Below are positions 34,722-46,100 of a stretch of 64,000 bases of DNA, piece after piece. Position 1 is the stretch's first letter, and each line of letters begins with the position of its first letter. The stretch is taken from contig NZ_MDJD01000007.1 in assembly GCF_001747085.1 (NCBI RefSeq), forward strand, positions 496,001 through 560,000, in the 5' to 3' direction. The notes under the pieces were generated by a model, which saw only the letters and a program-made list of their open reading frames with translations, was not told the origin of the DNA and searched no databases. Position numbers and translations under genes: made by a program. Source of the DNA: Flavivirga aquatica. GTDB taxonomy: Bacteria > Bacteroidota > Bacteroidia > Flavobacteriales > Flavobacteriaceae.

Positions 34722-37028
34722 CTATTCTTTTATTTCAAAACTTGTATTTAAATCTGTATACGAACTCCCTCCAACAAATATTTCAAAATCTCCAGCCTCA
34801 ATAGTAAACGTTCCATTATTATCATAAAACCCTAAAGCATCTTTATCTAATTTAAACACAACTGTTTTAGATGCACCAGCCTCAAGCTCTATTAACTCAA
34901 ACCCCTTTAACTCTTTTACTGGTCTTGTTGTGCTAGCAACCAAATCCCGTATATATAGCTGAACAACTTCTTTACCATATAAATCTCCAGTATTCTTAAC
35001 ATCTACAGATATAATAACATCTTCATTTACATGAAACACTTTTTTATTAAGACTTAAGTTCTCATACGCAAATGTTGTATAACTCAAACCATGACCAAAC
35101 GGATATAAAGGTGTACTTTCCACATCACTGTAATGCGACCAAAAAACTAAATTTGGATTTTCTTTATCTGATGTTGGTCTACCTGTATTTTTATAATTAT
35201 AGTATATTGGAATTTGTCCTATATTTCTTGGGAAAGTCATTGGCAGTTTTCCACTAGGGTTATAATCCCCATAAAGTACTTGAGCTATAGCATTTCCTGC
35301 CTGAGTACCTAATTGCCATGCTTCAACAATTGCAGGTACATGCTCGTCTGCCCAATTAATAGTTAAAGGTCTACCATTATTAAGAACCAAAACTATTTTT
35401 TTATTCACCTTATAAACCTCTTCTAGTAATTCTTGTTGAATTTTAGACAAATCTATTTCTGTCCTACTTCTAGCCTCTCCACTTTGAAAACCATGCTCTC
35501 CCAAAACCATAACAACAACATCTGCCTTTTTCGCTTCCTCTATAGCTTCTTTAAATTCACTTCTATCGGTAGTATTTATTTTTATTTCATTTATAAAACG
35601 AGTCTCTCCTACAGACACATCAGCTCCTTTTTTATAGACTAAGTTATTCCCTTTATAATTTTGCATACCTTCTAAAACAGAAACACCTGTACTATCTTTT
35701 GAAGCAATTCTCCAACTTCCTAATGGACTATTTTTCTCATTAGCTAAAGCTCCAATTAAAGCAATATTTTGACCTTTCTTTTTAAGAGGAAGAAGTTTAT
35801 TTTCATTTTTAAGTAATACAATCGATTTTTTAGCAACATCTAAAACAGCATCATGATGTTTTTGACAATTTATCACTTCTTTTTCACGAGCCTCATTACA
35901 ATATTTATATGGATCTTCAAATAACCCCAACTCATACTTAACGGTTAAAATTCTGCGAACAGCATCATCTATAATAGTTTCATCTACGACTCCTTCTTTA
36001 ACAAGCCCCTCCAATTCTGCAATATATATATGTGATTCCATATCCATATCTGAACCTGCAAGAACCGCCATTTTAGCAGCATCTTTATTACCCTTAGCGT
36101 AACCCCAAACAACTAATTCTTTTATAGAAGCCCAATCTGAAACAACAAAGCCTTTAAAACCCCATTTTCCTTTTAAAATATCTCTCTGTAAATAGGCGTT
36201 TCCTGTTGCTGGTACACCATCCAATTCATTAAAAGCATTCATTAAAGTTTTTACATCTGCATCTACAGCTGCCTTAAAAGGAGGTAATACAATATTATGC
36301 AATGTTGACCGCCCAATATCTACAGTATTATATTCTTTTCCCGCTTCCGAAAAGCCATAGGCTGCAAAATGTTTAGCACAAGCTGCTATCGTATTTACCG
36401 CAGATAAATCATCTCCTTGAAACCCTTTAACTCGAGCTACTGCTATTTTACTTCCCAAAAACGGATCTTCTCCCGCACCCTCCATAACACGTCCCCAACG
36501 AGGATCTCTAGAAATATCAACCATTGGTGCAAATGTCCAATTTATTCCAGATGCTGACGCCTCAGCTGCTGCAACTTGAGCAGATTTCTCAATCGCTTTT
36601 AAATCCCAACTAGCAGCTTCAGCTAAAGGAATAGGGCTTAATGTTTTATATCCATGTATAACGTCGAAACCTATTATTAAAGGAATTCCTAATCTAGACT
36701 CTTCTACCACAATTTTTTGAACAGCTCTAACAGCCTCCACTCCTCTTACAGATAGCATAGAACCAACAAGCCCATTTTTTAAGTGTTCATACTTTTCTTC
36801 GGCATCACCGCCATCAGGAACAGGTCCAGTTGCATCCCAGAACCCATTATATTGATTCATTTGACCAATCTTTTCTTTTATAGTCATTTTCCCTAAAAGA
36901 AAATCAACCTTTTCACTTACATCTTTTACATTTAAAGAAACTTTATTACTCTCTGCGTGCTGGGTATTACATGTCATAAATGTTGTAATTACAATTGTGT
37001 AAATAATATGTTTAACCTTATTACTCAT
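34722..37028 (-). CDS. Glycoside hydrolase family 3 beta-glucosidase (BglX-like), exported
   Basis: About 768 residues from the ATG at 37028 (MSNKVKHIIYTIVITTFMTC), which gives the natural signal sequence; an ATG at 37058 would add ten residues. The Cys in TTFMTCNTQ may be lipidated, but the lipobox is weak. The (alpha/beta)8 domain includes IPLIIGFDVIHGYKT and WTFAPMVDISRDPRWGRVMEGAGEDP. The nucleophile Asp is in GFVVSDWASIKE (residue 298 of this start). The alpha/beta sandwich domain follows, then a fibronectin III-like domain (GKEVVQLYIRD onward). It removes terminal beta-linked glucose or xylose from oligosaccharides in the periplasm. It is encoded downstream of the AraC regulator. Confidence 0.94.
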   Translation of the reverse strand: MSNKVKHIIYTIVITTFMTCNTQHAESNKVSLNVKDVSEKVDFLLGKMTIKEKIGQMNQYNGFWDATGPVPDGGDAEEKYEHLKNGLVGSMLSVRGVEAVRAVQKIVVEESRLGIPLIIGFDVIHGYKTLSPIPLAEAASWDLKAIEKSAQVAAAEASASGINWTFAPMVDISRDPRWGRVMEGAGEDPFLGSKIAVARVKGFQGDDLSAVNTIAACAKHFAAYGFSEAGKEYNTVDIGRSTLHNIVLPPFKAAVDADVKTLMNAFNELDGVPATGNAYLQRDILKGKWGFKGFVVSDWASIKELVVWGYAKGNKDAAKMAVLAGSDMDMESHIYIAELEGLVKEGVVDETIIDDAVRRILTVKYELGLFEDPYKYCNEAREKEVINCQKHHDAVLDVAKKSIVLLKNENKLLPLKKKGQNIALIGALANEKNSPLGSWRIASKDSTGVSVLEGMQNYKGNNLVYKKGADVSVGETRFINEIKINTTDRSEFKEAIEEAKKADVVVMVLGEHGFQSGEARSRTEIDLSKIQQELLEEVYKVNKKIVLVLNNGRPLTINWADEHVPAIVEAWQLGTQAGNAIAQVLYGDYNPSGKLPMTFPRNIGQIPIYYNYKNTGRPTSDKENPNLVFWSHYSDVESTPLYPFGHGLSYTTFAYENLSLNKKVFHVNEDVIISVDVKNTGDLYGKEVVQLYIRDLVASTTRPVKELKGFELIELEAGASKTVVFKLDKDALGFYDNNGTFTIEAGDFEIFVGGSSYTDLNTSFEIKE

Positions 37029-37058
37029 AATAACTATTTTATTTATCATCAAAATCAC

Positions 37059-37469
37059 TGTTTTTCAACAAATTACAAACTTATTAAAAACAAACCATTA
37101 AGTATTTTTAATACAATTTTATTTAAAAGCAATACAATATTATCATTTAACAATACTATTTAATCAAATGAATTTTATTAATAAAAATATTGTTTTACAA
37201 AAAAAATGTCTTGTAAAAATTCATTAAAAACTCTGTATAGTTCTATATTCATTATTATTTTGTGATTTCAAAAAAAACTAAAACAATTTTTATCAGATCT
37301 ATAAAGGACAAAAATATATCTAACAAGACACATTTAATTATCTTATACGATCAAATAATGATATTATTTTAACTATTACATAATATCAAAAAATATTGTT
37401 TAATGAAAAATTTTTTTACAAAGAAGATTATTTATTCTTACTTACGACTTATTTTTTGTATCATTTCAT
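37059..37469. other. Intergenic region between GH3 and araC-type genes
   Basis: About 410 extremely AT-rich bases. CAAAAATA at 37309-37316 reads TATTTTTG on the minus strand and may be a -7 element for the GH3 gene, though without a -33 partner. This would leave a leader of about 270 bases. No ORF is convincing. Confidence 0.35.
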
Positions 37470-38345
37470 CTACAAAACTCTTTTTATACAACCATTAAAT
37501 TCGGCTCTAAATTCACTAGGAGTAGCATTTTTTTCTTTTTTGAATATTCTATTAAAGTTTGCTATATTATTAAATCCACACTTAAAACTTATTTCAGCAA
37601 CACTCAAATCTGTTTCCAAAAGCATCTTACTAGCTTGACTAATACGAGTCGTATTTACATAAACTACAAACGTTTTTCCTGTACGTTTTTTTATAAATCT
37701 ATTAAAAGACACAGGGCTCATATTCACCAGTTCAGATATTTCTTTTAATGATATTTTTTTATCGAAATTATTCTGGATATACTCATAAACTTTTTTAATT
37801 TTCGAACTATTCTCAAAATTCCTTTTCTGAGAGAATGTTGTTGACAACATTCTCTGATTTCTAGAATTAGCCAAATCATATAATATAGAAATAAACTCTA
37901 AGTAATAATCTATACCATCTATTTTAGTAAGGTTTATAAGCCTTGGAACCATTTCCATAGAAACTTTTTCGGAAAACAAAATACCATATGTAGATTTATC
38001 AAACATGTCTTTTATAGGCTTAAATATATTTCTTGCTAACATTTTTTCCCCTAAAAGATCATGATTTATATGTATTGTTATTTCATGTATTTTTTTTGAT
38101 TCACACTTATGCAACTCCCAACCATGTATTAAATTTGATCCAACAAAAACCAATTCAATATCACCAATCTCCTCAATATTGTCTCCTACAATTCTCCTCA
38201 CCCCTTTACCATTTTGGATAAAATTCAACTCGTACTCTGGATGAAAATGAATCGGAAAATCAAAATCATCTTTAACCCTATCAAACACAAGAAAACTATC
38301 TTCAGGTGTTAATTGTGTGATTTCTCTATGAATATTATCTAACAT
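37470..38345 (-). CDS. AraC-family transcriptional regulator with cupin sensor domain
   Basis: 291 residues. The N-terminal cupin (DFPIHFHPEYELNFIQNGKG, GDIELVFVGSNLIHGWE) is the sugar-sensing part. The C-terminal double HTH has KKISLKEISELVNMSPVSFNRFIKKRTG and the second motif VAEISFKCGFNNIANFNRIFKK. It is cytoplasmic and probably activates the divergent susC-susD genes and perhaps the GH3 gene in response to an imported sugar. The use of AraC instead of a hybrid two-component system or anti-sigma pair is typical of loci for simple sugars and oligosaccharides. Confidence 0.9.
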   Translation of the reverse strand: MLDNIHREITQLTPEDSFLVFDRVKDDFDFPIHFHPEYELNFIQNGKGVRRIVGDNIEEIGDIELVFVGSNLIHGWELHKCESKKIHEITIHINHDLLGEKMLARNIFKPIKDMFDKSTYGILFSEKVSMEMVPRLINLTKIDGIDYYLEFISILYDLANSRNQRMLSTTFSQKRNFENSSKIKKVYEYIQNNFDKKISLKEISELVNMSPVSFNRFIKKRTGKTFVVYVNTTRISQASKMLLETDLSVAEISFKCGFNNIANFNRIFKKEKNATPSEFRAEFNGCIKRVL

Positions 38346-38425
38346 ACATGTTGTTTTTATGATATTGTGAAAAATATATATTAATAATTGATGAAATTAT
38401 ATTATATATATGATAATTATGCTGT

Positions 38426-38433
38426 TAGATTTG
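38426..38433 (+). promoter_or_regulatory. Possible -7 element of susC
   Basis: TAGATTTG matches TAnnTTTG, 126 bases before the susC-like ATG. No -33 TTG is correctly spaced, which fits activator dependence on the divergently encoded AraC protein. Confidence 0.4.
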
Positions 38434-38558
38434 TATCTACAACAAACAATAACTAATTATTAAATAATATAAAATTATATTATTTTTTTGAAACAAACTT
38501 ATTTTTTTAATAAAACTATTGAAGATTTCTTTTTTAATAGACTAATTATTAACACCTT

Positions 38559-41500
38559 ATGAAACAAAAATTATTTAAAAAATTACTCTTCTTAGTAGTT
38601 TTTATTACAAGCATATTCACGTATGCACAAAATGTAACTGGTACTATTTCTGATGAAAATGGTCCATTAACTGGAGCGAATGTAATAGTTAAAGGCTCCA
38701 CTACAGGAGCTACAGCAGACTTTGATGGTAAATACAGTCTTACAAATGTAAGCTCTAATGCTATATTAGTTTTTAGCTATATAGGATACAAAACACAAGA
38801 GGTACTAGTTGGCAACCAAACAAAAATTGACGTAACACTAACAGAAGACGCCAGTCAACTAAATGAAATTGTAGTTGTCGGCTACGGTAAAACATCAAGA
38901 CGCTTAGTAACTGGAGCAATATCTTCTGTAAAATCGGAGGACATTAACAGAACCCCTGTAATTTCGGCAGATCAAGCCTTACAAGGTCAAGCTCCTGGTG
39001 TAACAGTACTTAATTCTGGTTCTCCAGGAACATCTCCACAAGTACAAATACGTGGTTTAGGAACTTTTGGCAACAGCAAACCTTTATATGTTATTGATGG
39101 CATAGTTTCAGGTGGGCTAAACGAAATTAACCCTAACGACATTGAAACCATGGACGTTTTAAAAGATGCTTCTACCGCTGCTATTTATGGTTCAAGAGCA
39201 TCTAATGGTGTAGTAATTATAACAACAAAAAAAGGGAGATCTGGAAAAACCAAAATTACTCTAGATTCTTATTTATCATCTCAAATGGTACCTAAAAAAT
39301 TAGACTTATTAGATTCTAATCAATTTAGACAGTTTGCAGATGAAACTTTTGGTTTACCTAACCGATATACTGTAGATCCGGCATCTACACAATTAAATAC
39401 AGACTGGCAAGATGAAGTATTTCAATCTGCAATATTACACAATACTAATTTAGGTTTATCTGGAGGTTCTGATACCGCAATTTTCAATATGTCTTTAGGC
39501 TACATTGACCAAGAAGGTATTATTATCAATACAGGATTTAACAGAACAGCACTTAGATTAAATAGTGAATTTAAAATAGGTAGTAAATTTAAAATAGGAG
39601 AAACATTATCTATAGCAGATTCTGAAATGAAAAATGAAGAAGAAAATGGAGACAGAACCCTATTAGAACACACCATAAAATCACTACCTTACACTCCGGT
39701 TTACAACGCTAACAACCCAGGTGGTTTTGGAGGAACTGATACCACACTAGATAATGGCTCTGATGCAGAAAACCCTGTAAGACTACAGACCATAAGCAAT
39801 AACACCACAGATATAATCAAAATATTAGGTTCTTTATATGCTTCTTACGAAATTACAAATGAACTTGATTATAAGTTTCAATATGGTTTCGAAAGAGCCA
39901 ACACATCAAAAAACATCCATCGCCCTTCTTTTGACGAAGGCATAAATGAGCGTACTGCTGCAGAACTAGATCAAACCGCAAGCGTTTTCAATTCAAACAC
40001 CTACACCAATTCACTTACATACTCTAAAACACTTAACGAAGCACATAACTTAGATTTATTAGCTGTAATTGAAAAATTCGAAACAACAAATAGATCTAAC
40101 CGTTCTCAAGCAGCAAACCCACTAACAAATGAAGTCGAAATTATTCAAGGAGATGCACAGGTTACTAACACTTTAAACGAATACGGATTAATTTCTTATG
40201 TTGGTAGACTTAATTATAATTACAACAAAAAATACTTAATCTCGGCATCGATTCGTAGAGACGGAACCTCTCGTTTTGGAAATGGTAAAAAATGGGCTAA
40301 TTTCCCAGCCGTATCTTTAGGATGGGTTTTAAGCGAAGAAAGCTTCCTTAATAATTCCAACACCATTAGCAACTTAAAACTTAGAGGTTCTTGGGGTGTA
40401 ACTGGTAATGATGGATCTGTAGAATACGCTTTCCAATCTGGACTAATTGGCACTTACAACTATTCAGGTTTTAATAACAACGTTGGTGTTTCTAATTTCG
40501 GAAGTCCAAACCCAGACCTCAAATGGGAAGAAGCAACTATGACCAATATTGGTCTAGATTTAGGGCTTTTTAATAACTCACTTAACATATCTTTTGAATA
40601 CTATAATAATGACGTAGAAGACCTTATTGTTCCAATACCTAATATATCATCCGAAGGTTTAGGCGAGTTATTCACACAACGTAATGGAGCTTCAAGTAAT
40701 ACAAAAGGTTTTGAGTTAAATATTGGATACAATCACAACAATGGAAAATATTTTAACTGGTCTGCAAATTTAAATTTAGGAACAGCTAAAAATAAAGCTA
40801 CAAGATTAAGTGATGATTTATCATTTTTTGAAAGCTCAATTTTTGAAGGTGAAAACATATCAAGAGTAACAGCTGGCGAAACTTTATTTTATTTTTATGG
40901 ATACGAAACAGATGGTATATTCCAAATAGGAGATGACACTAGTAACCAGCCCAATGCTGCTCCTGGTGATATTCGTTTTGTTGATCAGAATGTCGACGGC
41001 AAGATTGACAGTAAGGATAATGTAAAAATTGGCGACCCATTTCCAGACTTCACTTACGGCCTAAACCTCTCTGCAAACTATAAAAACTTTGATGCTACAT
41101 TATTCCTTAATGGCGTCTCTGGAAACGATATATACAATACAAATCTATACGATTTAGAAGGCATGACCCGCTTATTTAACGCTGGAACTACTGTTTTAGA
41201 TAGATGGACGCCAACTAATACAAACACTTCTATACCAAGATACACAGCAGACCATTCGGATAATGTAAACCGCTCAGATCGTTTTGTAGAGAATGGGGCA
41301 TACGCCAAACTTAGAAACTTAACATTAGGCTACAGCTTAACAGATAACACACTATCGTCTTTTGCAAATGGAATGTTATCTAAATTTAGAGTATATGTAA
41401 CAGGACAAAACCTATTTACAATTACAGATTATTCTGGATACGACCCTGAAGTTGGAGGAAGCACAACAGTAACTCCTGGACAACAATCTTCAGCAGCTGG

Positions 41501-41570
41501 TGTTGGTATAGATAGAGGTCAATACCCACAACCTAGATCTTTTATTCTTGGCGTGCAATTAGCATTTTAA
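38559..41570 (+). CDS. SusC/RagA family TonB-linked outer membrane transporter
   Basis: 1003 residues. A signal peptide ends at TYAQ. A carboxypeptidase-regulatory-like domain follows at about 25-105 (VTGTISDENGPLTGANVIVKG, TGATADFDGKYSL). The plug domain is LNEIVVVGYGKTSRRLVTGAI, DQALQGQAPGVTVLNSGSPG, LYVIDGIVSGG and KDASTAAIYGSRASNGVVII. A 22-strand-type barrel follows to FILGVQLAF, the aromatic end needed for BAM assembly. It imports oligosaccharides across the outer membrane with its SusD lid, driven by TonB. It is followed after 18 bases by susD. Confidence 0.95.
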   Translation: MKQKLFKKLLFLVVFITSIFTYAQNVTGTISDENGPLTGANVIVKGSTTGATADFDGKYSLTNVSSNAILVFSYIGYKTQEVLVGNQTKIDVTLTEDASQLNEIVVVGYGKTSRRLVTGAISSVKSEDINRTPVISADQALQGQAPGVTVLNSGSPGTSPQVQIRGLGTFGNSKPLYVIDGIVSGGLNEINPNDIETMDVLKDASTAAIYGSRASNGVVIITTKKGRSGKTKITLDSYLSSQMVPKKLDLLDSNQFRQFADETFGLPNRYTVDPASTQLNTDWQDEVFQSAILHNTNLGLSGGSDTAIFNMSLGYIDQEGIIINTGFNRTALRLNSEFKIGSKFKIGETLSIADSEMKNEEENGDRTLLEHTIKSLPYTPVYNANNPGGFGGTDTTLDNGSDAENPVRLQTISNNTTDIIKILGSLYASYEITNELDYKFQYGFERANTSKNIHRPSFDEGINERTAAELDQTASVFNSNTYTNSLTYSKTLNEAHNLDLLAVIEKFETTNRSNRSQAANPLTNEVEIIQGDAQVTNTLNEYGLISYVGRLNYNYNKKYLISASIRRDGTSRFGNGKKWANFPAVSLGWVLSEESFLNNSNTISNLKLRGSWGVTGNDGSVEYAFQSGLIGTYNYSGFNNNVGVSNFGSPNPDLKWEEATMTNIGLDLGLFNNSLNISFEYYNNDVEDLIVPIPNISSEGLGELFTQRNGASSNTKGFELNIGYNHNNGKYFNWSANLNLGTAKNKATRLSDDLSFFESSIFEGENISRVTAGETLFYFYGYETDGIFQIGDDTSNQPNAAPGDIRFVDQNVDGKIDSKDNVKIGDPFPDFTYGLNLSANYKNFDATLFLNGVSGNDIYNTNLYDLEGMTRLFNAGTTVLDRWTPTNTNTSIPRYTADHSDNVNRSDRFVENGAYAKLRNLTLGYSLTDNTLSSFANGMLSKFRVYVTGQNLFTITDYSGYDPEVGGSTTVTPGQQSSAAGVGIDRGQYPQPRSFILGVQLAF

Positions 41571-41588
41571 TATAGTAATCTAAAAAAT

Positions 41589-43004
41589 ATGAAAAAATTT
41601 AAAACCTTTTTTGCTGGTATTATTGCAATAACTGGGATATTAATTTCCTGCAATGAATCAGATATAGAATTAAGTAATCCAAATCAATTACCACTTGAAA
41701 CATTTTTCAAGTCAAGCGTAGAACTAGAATCTGCGGTAACCGCAGGCTACGCATACCTTCAAGACGTTGGAAACTATGGCAGATATCAGTTTTATATTAA
41801 CGATAATATTGCTGGTGAAAACTATGCTGCAGGAAATTTAGAAGCAGACAAAGTACAAATGATAAACCTACAAGTAGATGAAGCTAACAATGGAAACAAC
41901 CAATATTGGCAACATAATTATCAAGGTATTGGAAGATGTAATTTTGTAATAGAAAATGAAGTTAACTTTAAAAATATATCTGCATCAGAAATCTCAGCCA
42001 GATTAGGGGAAGTTCGTTTTTTAAGAGCGTTGTATTATTTCAATTTAGTTACTAAATATGGAGAAATCCCTTTAGTTCTTGATTTAAAAACTGTACCAGG
42101 CGGCAGACCAAAATCCTCTATATCTAAAATTTATGAAGCTATCGTTACAGATTTAGAATTCGCTACAACAAACCTACCAACAAAAGAAAACCAAGAAGTA
42201 GGTAGAGCCACGTCTGGAGCAGCATGGGCATTACTTGGCAAAGTACAATTACAAAATAATAATGCAGCTGCAGCAAAAACGGCTTTAGCAAATGTAACAG
42301 GCTACGGCTTAGCAGATAATTACAGAGATAATTTTACTGTAGAAGGAGAACACAATAATGAATCTGTTTTCGAAGTTCATTATGATGAATCATCGGGCGA
42401 TGGTGACTCTTGGAATCAAGACGGAAGAGGCAACTCAGAAACATCCTTTAGAGCCCAAGAATACTCTGGATGGTATAATGTAAAACCAAGCCAAGCTTTA
42501 TTAGATGAATTTGAAAATGGAGACTCCCGTTATGCAGACTCTTTTTATTCAATAGACGCTAGCGATAATGGAACAATGACCAATACATACAATAATGGAG
42601 AACTTACTTTTATTTCTGGAGGCATAGGACCAGACGATAACCCTGCTTGGAGAAAATACCAAAACTTAGACAATAGAGAAAGTGAAACAATAAACAGTGG
42701 TATTAACGCAAGAGTTATTCGCTATGCAGATGTTTTACTAATGAAAGCTGAAGCAGAAATACGCTCTGGCGGATCTGAATCTATTGCCTTGGGATACATA
42801 AACGAAGTTCGTGCTAGACCATCTGTTTCCCTACCACCTGTAGTAGCAGTAGGAACATCAGCAATTTTAGATGCCATTAAACACGAAAGATGGGTGGAGC
42901 TAGCTGGTGAACAATCTCGATATTTAGACTTACAAAGATTTGACAATTTTAGCTACTTAATGCCTATTCCTAATATTGAATTACAAGGAAATACAAATTT
43001 ATAA
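41589..43004 (+). CDS. SusD/RagB family surface glycan-binding lipoprotein
   Basis: 471 residues with a lipoprotein signal (FKTFFAGIIAITGILISCNES). SusD landmarks are NQLPLETFFKSSVELESAVTAGY, then IGRCNFVIENE, GEVRFLRALYYFNLVTKYGEIPLV (TPR-like helix pair), and RYADVLLMKAEAEIR. IKHERWVELAGEQSRYLDLQRF and the final MPIPNIELQGN are also present. It caps the SusC channel and binds the incoming glycan. The partner susC is 18 bases upstream. A strong hairpin follows its stop codon. Confidence 0.95.
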   Translation: MKKFKTFFAGIIAITGILISCNESDIELSNPNQLPLETFFKSSVELESAVTAGYAYLQDVGNYGRYQFYINDNIAGENYAAGNLEADKVQMINLQVDEANNGNNQYWQHNYQGIGRCNFVIENEVNFKNISASEISARLGEVRFLRALYYFNLVTKYGEIPLVLDLKTVPGGRPKSSISKIYEAIVTDLEFATTNLPTKENQEVGRATSGAAWALLGKVQLQNNNAAAAKTALANVTGYGLADNYRDNFTVEGEHNNESVFEVHYDESSGDGDSWNQDGRGNSETSFRAQEYSGWYNVKPSQALLDEFENGDSRYADSFYSIDASDNGTMTNTYNNGELTFISGGIGPDDNPAWRKYQNLDNRESETINSGINARVIRYADVLLMKAEAEIRSGGSESIALGYINEVRARPSVSLPPVVAVGTSAILDAIKHERWVELAGEQSRYLDLQRFDNFSYLMPIPNIELQGNTNL

Positions 43005-43039
43005 CCCCCCATAGTTTAGTTTTTTATTATTTGAATTTG

Positions 43040-43074
43040 ATAATCCTACATAGCAACTTACTATGTAGGATTAT
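43040..43074 (+). other. 14-bp perfect hairpin between susD and the first FG-GAP lipoprotein gene
   Basis: ATAATCCTACATAG / CTATGTAGGATTAT with loop CAACTTA. No uninterrupted T-run follows (TTATATATTTG). It could be a leaky terminator or an mRNA 3' stabiliser that lets susC-susD be made in excess of the downstream genes. Confidence 0.65.
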
Positions 43075-43109
43075 TTATATATTTGTTTATCTTCAATAAA
43101 ATTTGTTCC

Positions 43110-46100
43110 ATGAAATTATTTAAATTCCTTTTCTTATTAATTTTCATTATTTCTTGCTCAAAAAGTACTAGTAATGTCAAGAAAAAGCAATTTACATTAC
43201 TAGATTCTAATCACTCAAAAATTGAATTCACTAATACACTAACGGAGTCCGACAGCTTAAATTATTTCAACTACCCATATATATATATGGGAGGCGGAAT
43301 TACCGTTGGCGATTTTAATAATGACAACTTACAGGATCTCTATTTTACAGGTAACATGGTGCAAAACGCACTATATTTAAATAAAGGTCATTTAATTTTT
43401 GAAGACGTTACAGAAAAAGCTAATGCAGGATTAGGTAATGACTGGTTTTTGGGAGCAACAACTGTAGATATTAATAACGATGGCTGGTTAGACATTTATT
43501 TAAGTGTATCGGGGAAAAATGAACATTGTCCAAATAAGCTTTTGGTAAATCAGGGGCTAAACGCAAATGGCTATATAACCTTTAAAGAGGAAGCTAATAA
43601 ATATGGTATTGCAGATAAAGGACACAGTACACAGAGTACTTTTTTTGACTATGACAATGATGGCGATTTAGATTTATATGTCGCCAACTACCCCATAACC
43701 CCCTTTAAAACAAGTCCATATATTTTTAAAAACCATGTTCGTCATGCGTTACCTCAACACTCCAACCATTTATATAAAAATAATGGAGACAATACGTTTA
43801 CAGACATTACCAAAGCATCGGGCTTACAATCATACAGTCTATCTTTAAGTGCAACTATAAGCGATTTAAATAATGATGGATTTAAAGATATTTACGTTAG
43901 TAACGATTTTGCCAGCGCAGATTTTTGCTATATAAATAACGGCGATGGCACATTTAAAAACACACTAGAGCAGTCTGTAAAACATACCGCTTTATATGGT
44001 ATGGGTACAGACATTGCCGATTTTAATAACGATGGCTTTCTAGATATTTTTCAAGCAGACATGGATGCCTCTACGAACAAACGCTCCAAAGCAAATATGG
44101 CTAGTATGAACCCTCAAGTATTTTGGGACACATACAATTCTGGACTTTACTATCAATATATGCATAACTGCCTACAATTAAATACTGGCATTTTAAATGA
44201 TGATAAAAGTCCACTATTTAATAACATATCTAGAATTTCAAACACCTCCAGTACAGACTGGAGTTGGGGACCTATTTTTGCAGATTTAGACAATGATGGC
44301 TGGAAAGATTTATATGTTTCCAATGGGACACGAAGAGAAATTAATAATACCGATTTTTTTAATGCTATTAAAAAAACTAAGAACCCTTTTGGTAAAAATA
44401 AAAAAACTGATGGTCTACAAAATGCTTTAAAAATGCCCTCTGAAAAAACAGATAATTTTGTTTTTAAAAATTCTAAAGATTTAACTTTCGAAAAAATAAA
44501 TAAAGAATGGGGGTTACAGTATGATGGTTTTTCTAACGGCGTAGCTTATGCCGATTTAGACAATGATGGAGATCTGGAAATTATATTAAACAATATTGAC
44601 GACAAGGCAGTTATCTTCGAAAACAATAATAGTCATAACTATAATTATTTAGCTATTCAATTCCATGGCGAAAAATTAAATGTAAAAGGTATAGGTACCA
44701 AATGCACTATCATTTCAAATGGAAAAAAACAATTTCAAGAGTTAAGTTTAGAACACGGTTATATTTCTTCTATGGCACCAATACTCCATTTTGGACTAGG
44801 AAAAGAAACTACAATTGATACCCTACACATTAAATGGCCTAATGGAAAAACTCAAATACAAACCAACCTCTCCGTAAATAAAAAAATAACTGTAAATTAT
44901 TCTAATGCCATTTTTACTGAAACGAATAAAACACCACACTCCAATAAAATTTTCAACTCAAAAAACATAGCTTTAGATTCATTATTTAAACACAAAGAAA
45001 ATCCATATAACGACTATAAAAAGGAAATTCTATTACCGCACAAAACATCTACTTTTGGTCCATATCTTTCTGTTGGAGATTTAAATAATGATGGATTAGA
45101 CGATTTATATATAGGTGGCGCTTCCAAACAAACTGGCGGATTATTTTATCAAAATAAAAAAGGATTATTTGACAAAAAAGAATTTCCCCTAAAAGAAAAT
45201 AGCATCCAGGAAGATATGGGTTCATTAATGTTTGATGCCGACAATGATAATGATCTAGACTTATATGTAGTTAGTGGCGGCAATGAGTTTGAGCCAAACT
45301 CTAAACTACTTCAAGACAGACTTTACATAAATGATGGTCATGGGAATTTATCTTTATCTAAAAATGCCTTACCAGAGATGCTTACCAGTGGATCTAGAGT
45401 TTATAGTTTTGATTTCGATAAAGATGGAGATCTAGATCTTTTAGTTTGTGGCAGACTCATCCCTGGTAACTACCCTGCTCCTGCAAAAACATATCTTTTA
45501 GAGAATGTAAGTACCACTACTACTGTTAAATTTCTTGACGTTACACAAAACTTAATTCCTGAGTTTGATAAGCTTGGTTTAACCACTGCTGTTAGTCTTG
45601 AGGACATAAACAATGATGGATGGCAAGATATTATTGCCGTTGGAGAATGGATGCCTATACGTGTGTTTAACAACAATCAAGGCGAAGGATTTACAGAAAA
45701 CTCCAATCATTTGGGCTTAGAAAAAACAACAGGGTGGTGGTTTAGTATTGCTAGCGGTGATTTTGACAAAGATGGAGATATAGATTTTATAGCAGGAAAC
45801 CTAGGCTTAAACTACAAATATAAGTCTCATGAAGATGAAACTTTTGATATTTATTTCAACGATTTCGACAACAATAACAAAAAAGACATTGTTTTAAGCT
45901 ATTATAACGAAGGAAAAAAATACCCTGTTCGCGGGCGTTCATGCTCATCATCACAAATAAGCAATATTAAAAACAAGTTTAAAACCTATAATGAATTTGC
46001 CGAAGCTACTTTGGTAGATGTTTACGGTGAAGAAGAGCTAGAAAACGCTTTGCACTATCAAGTAAATACTTTTGCAACAACCTACATCGAAAATAAAGGC

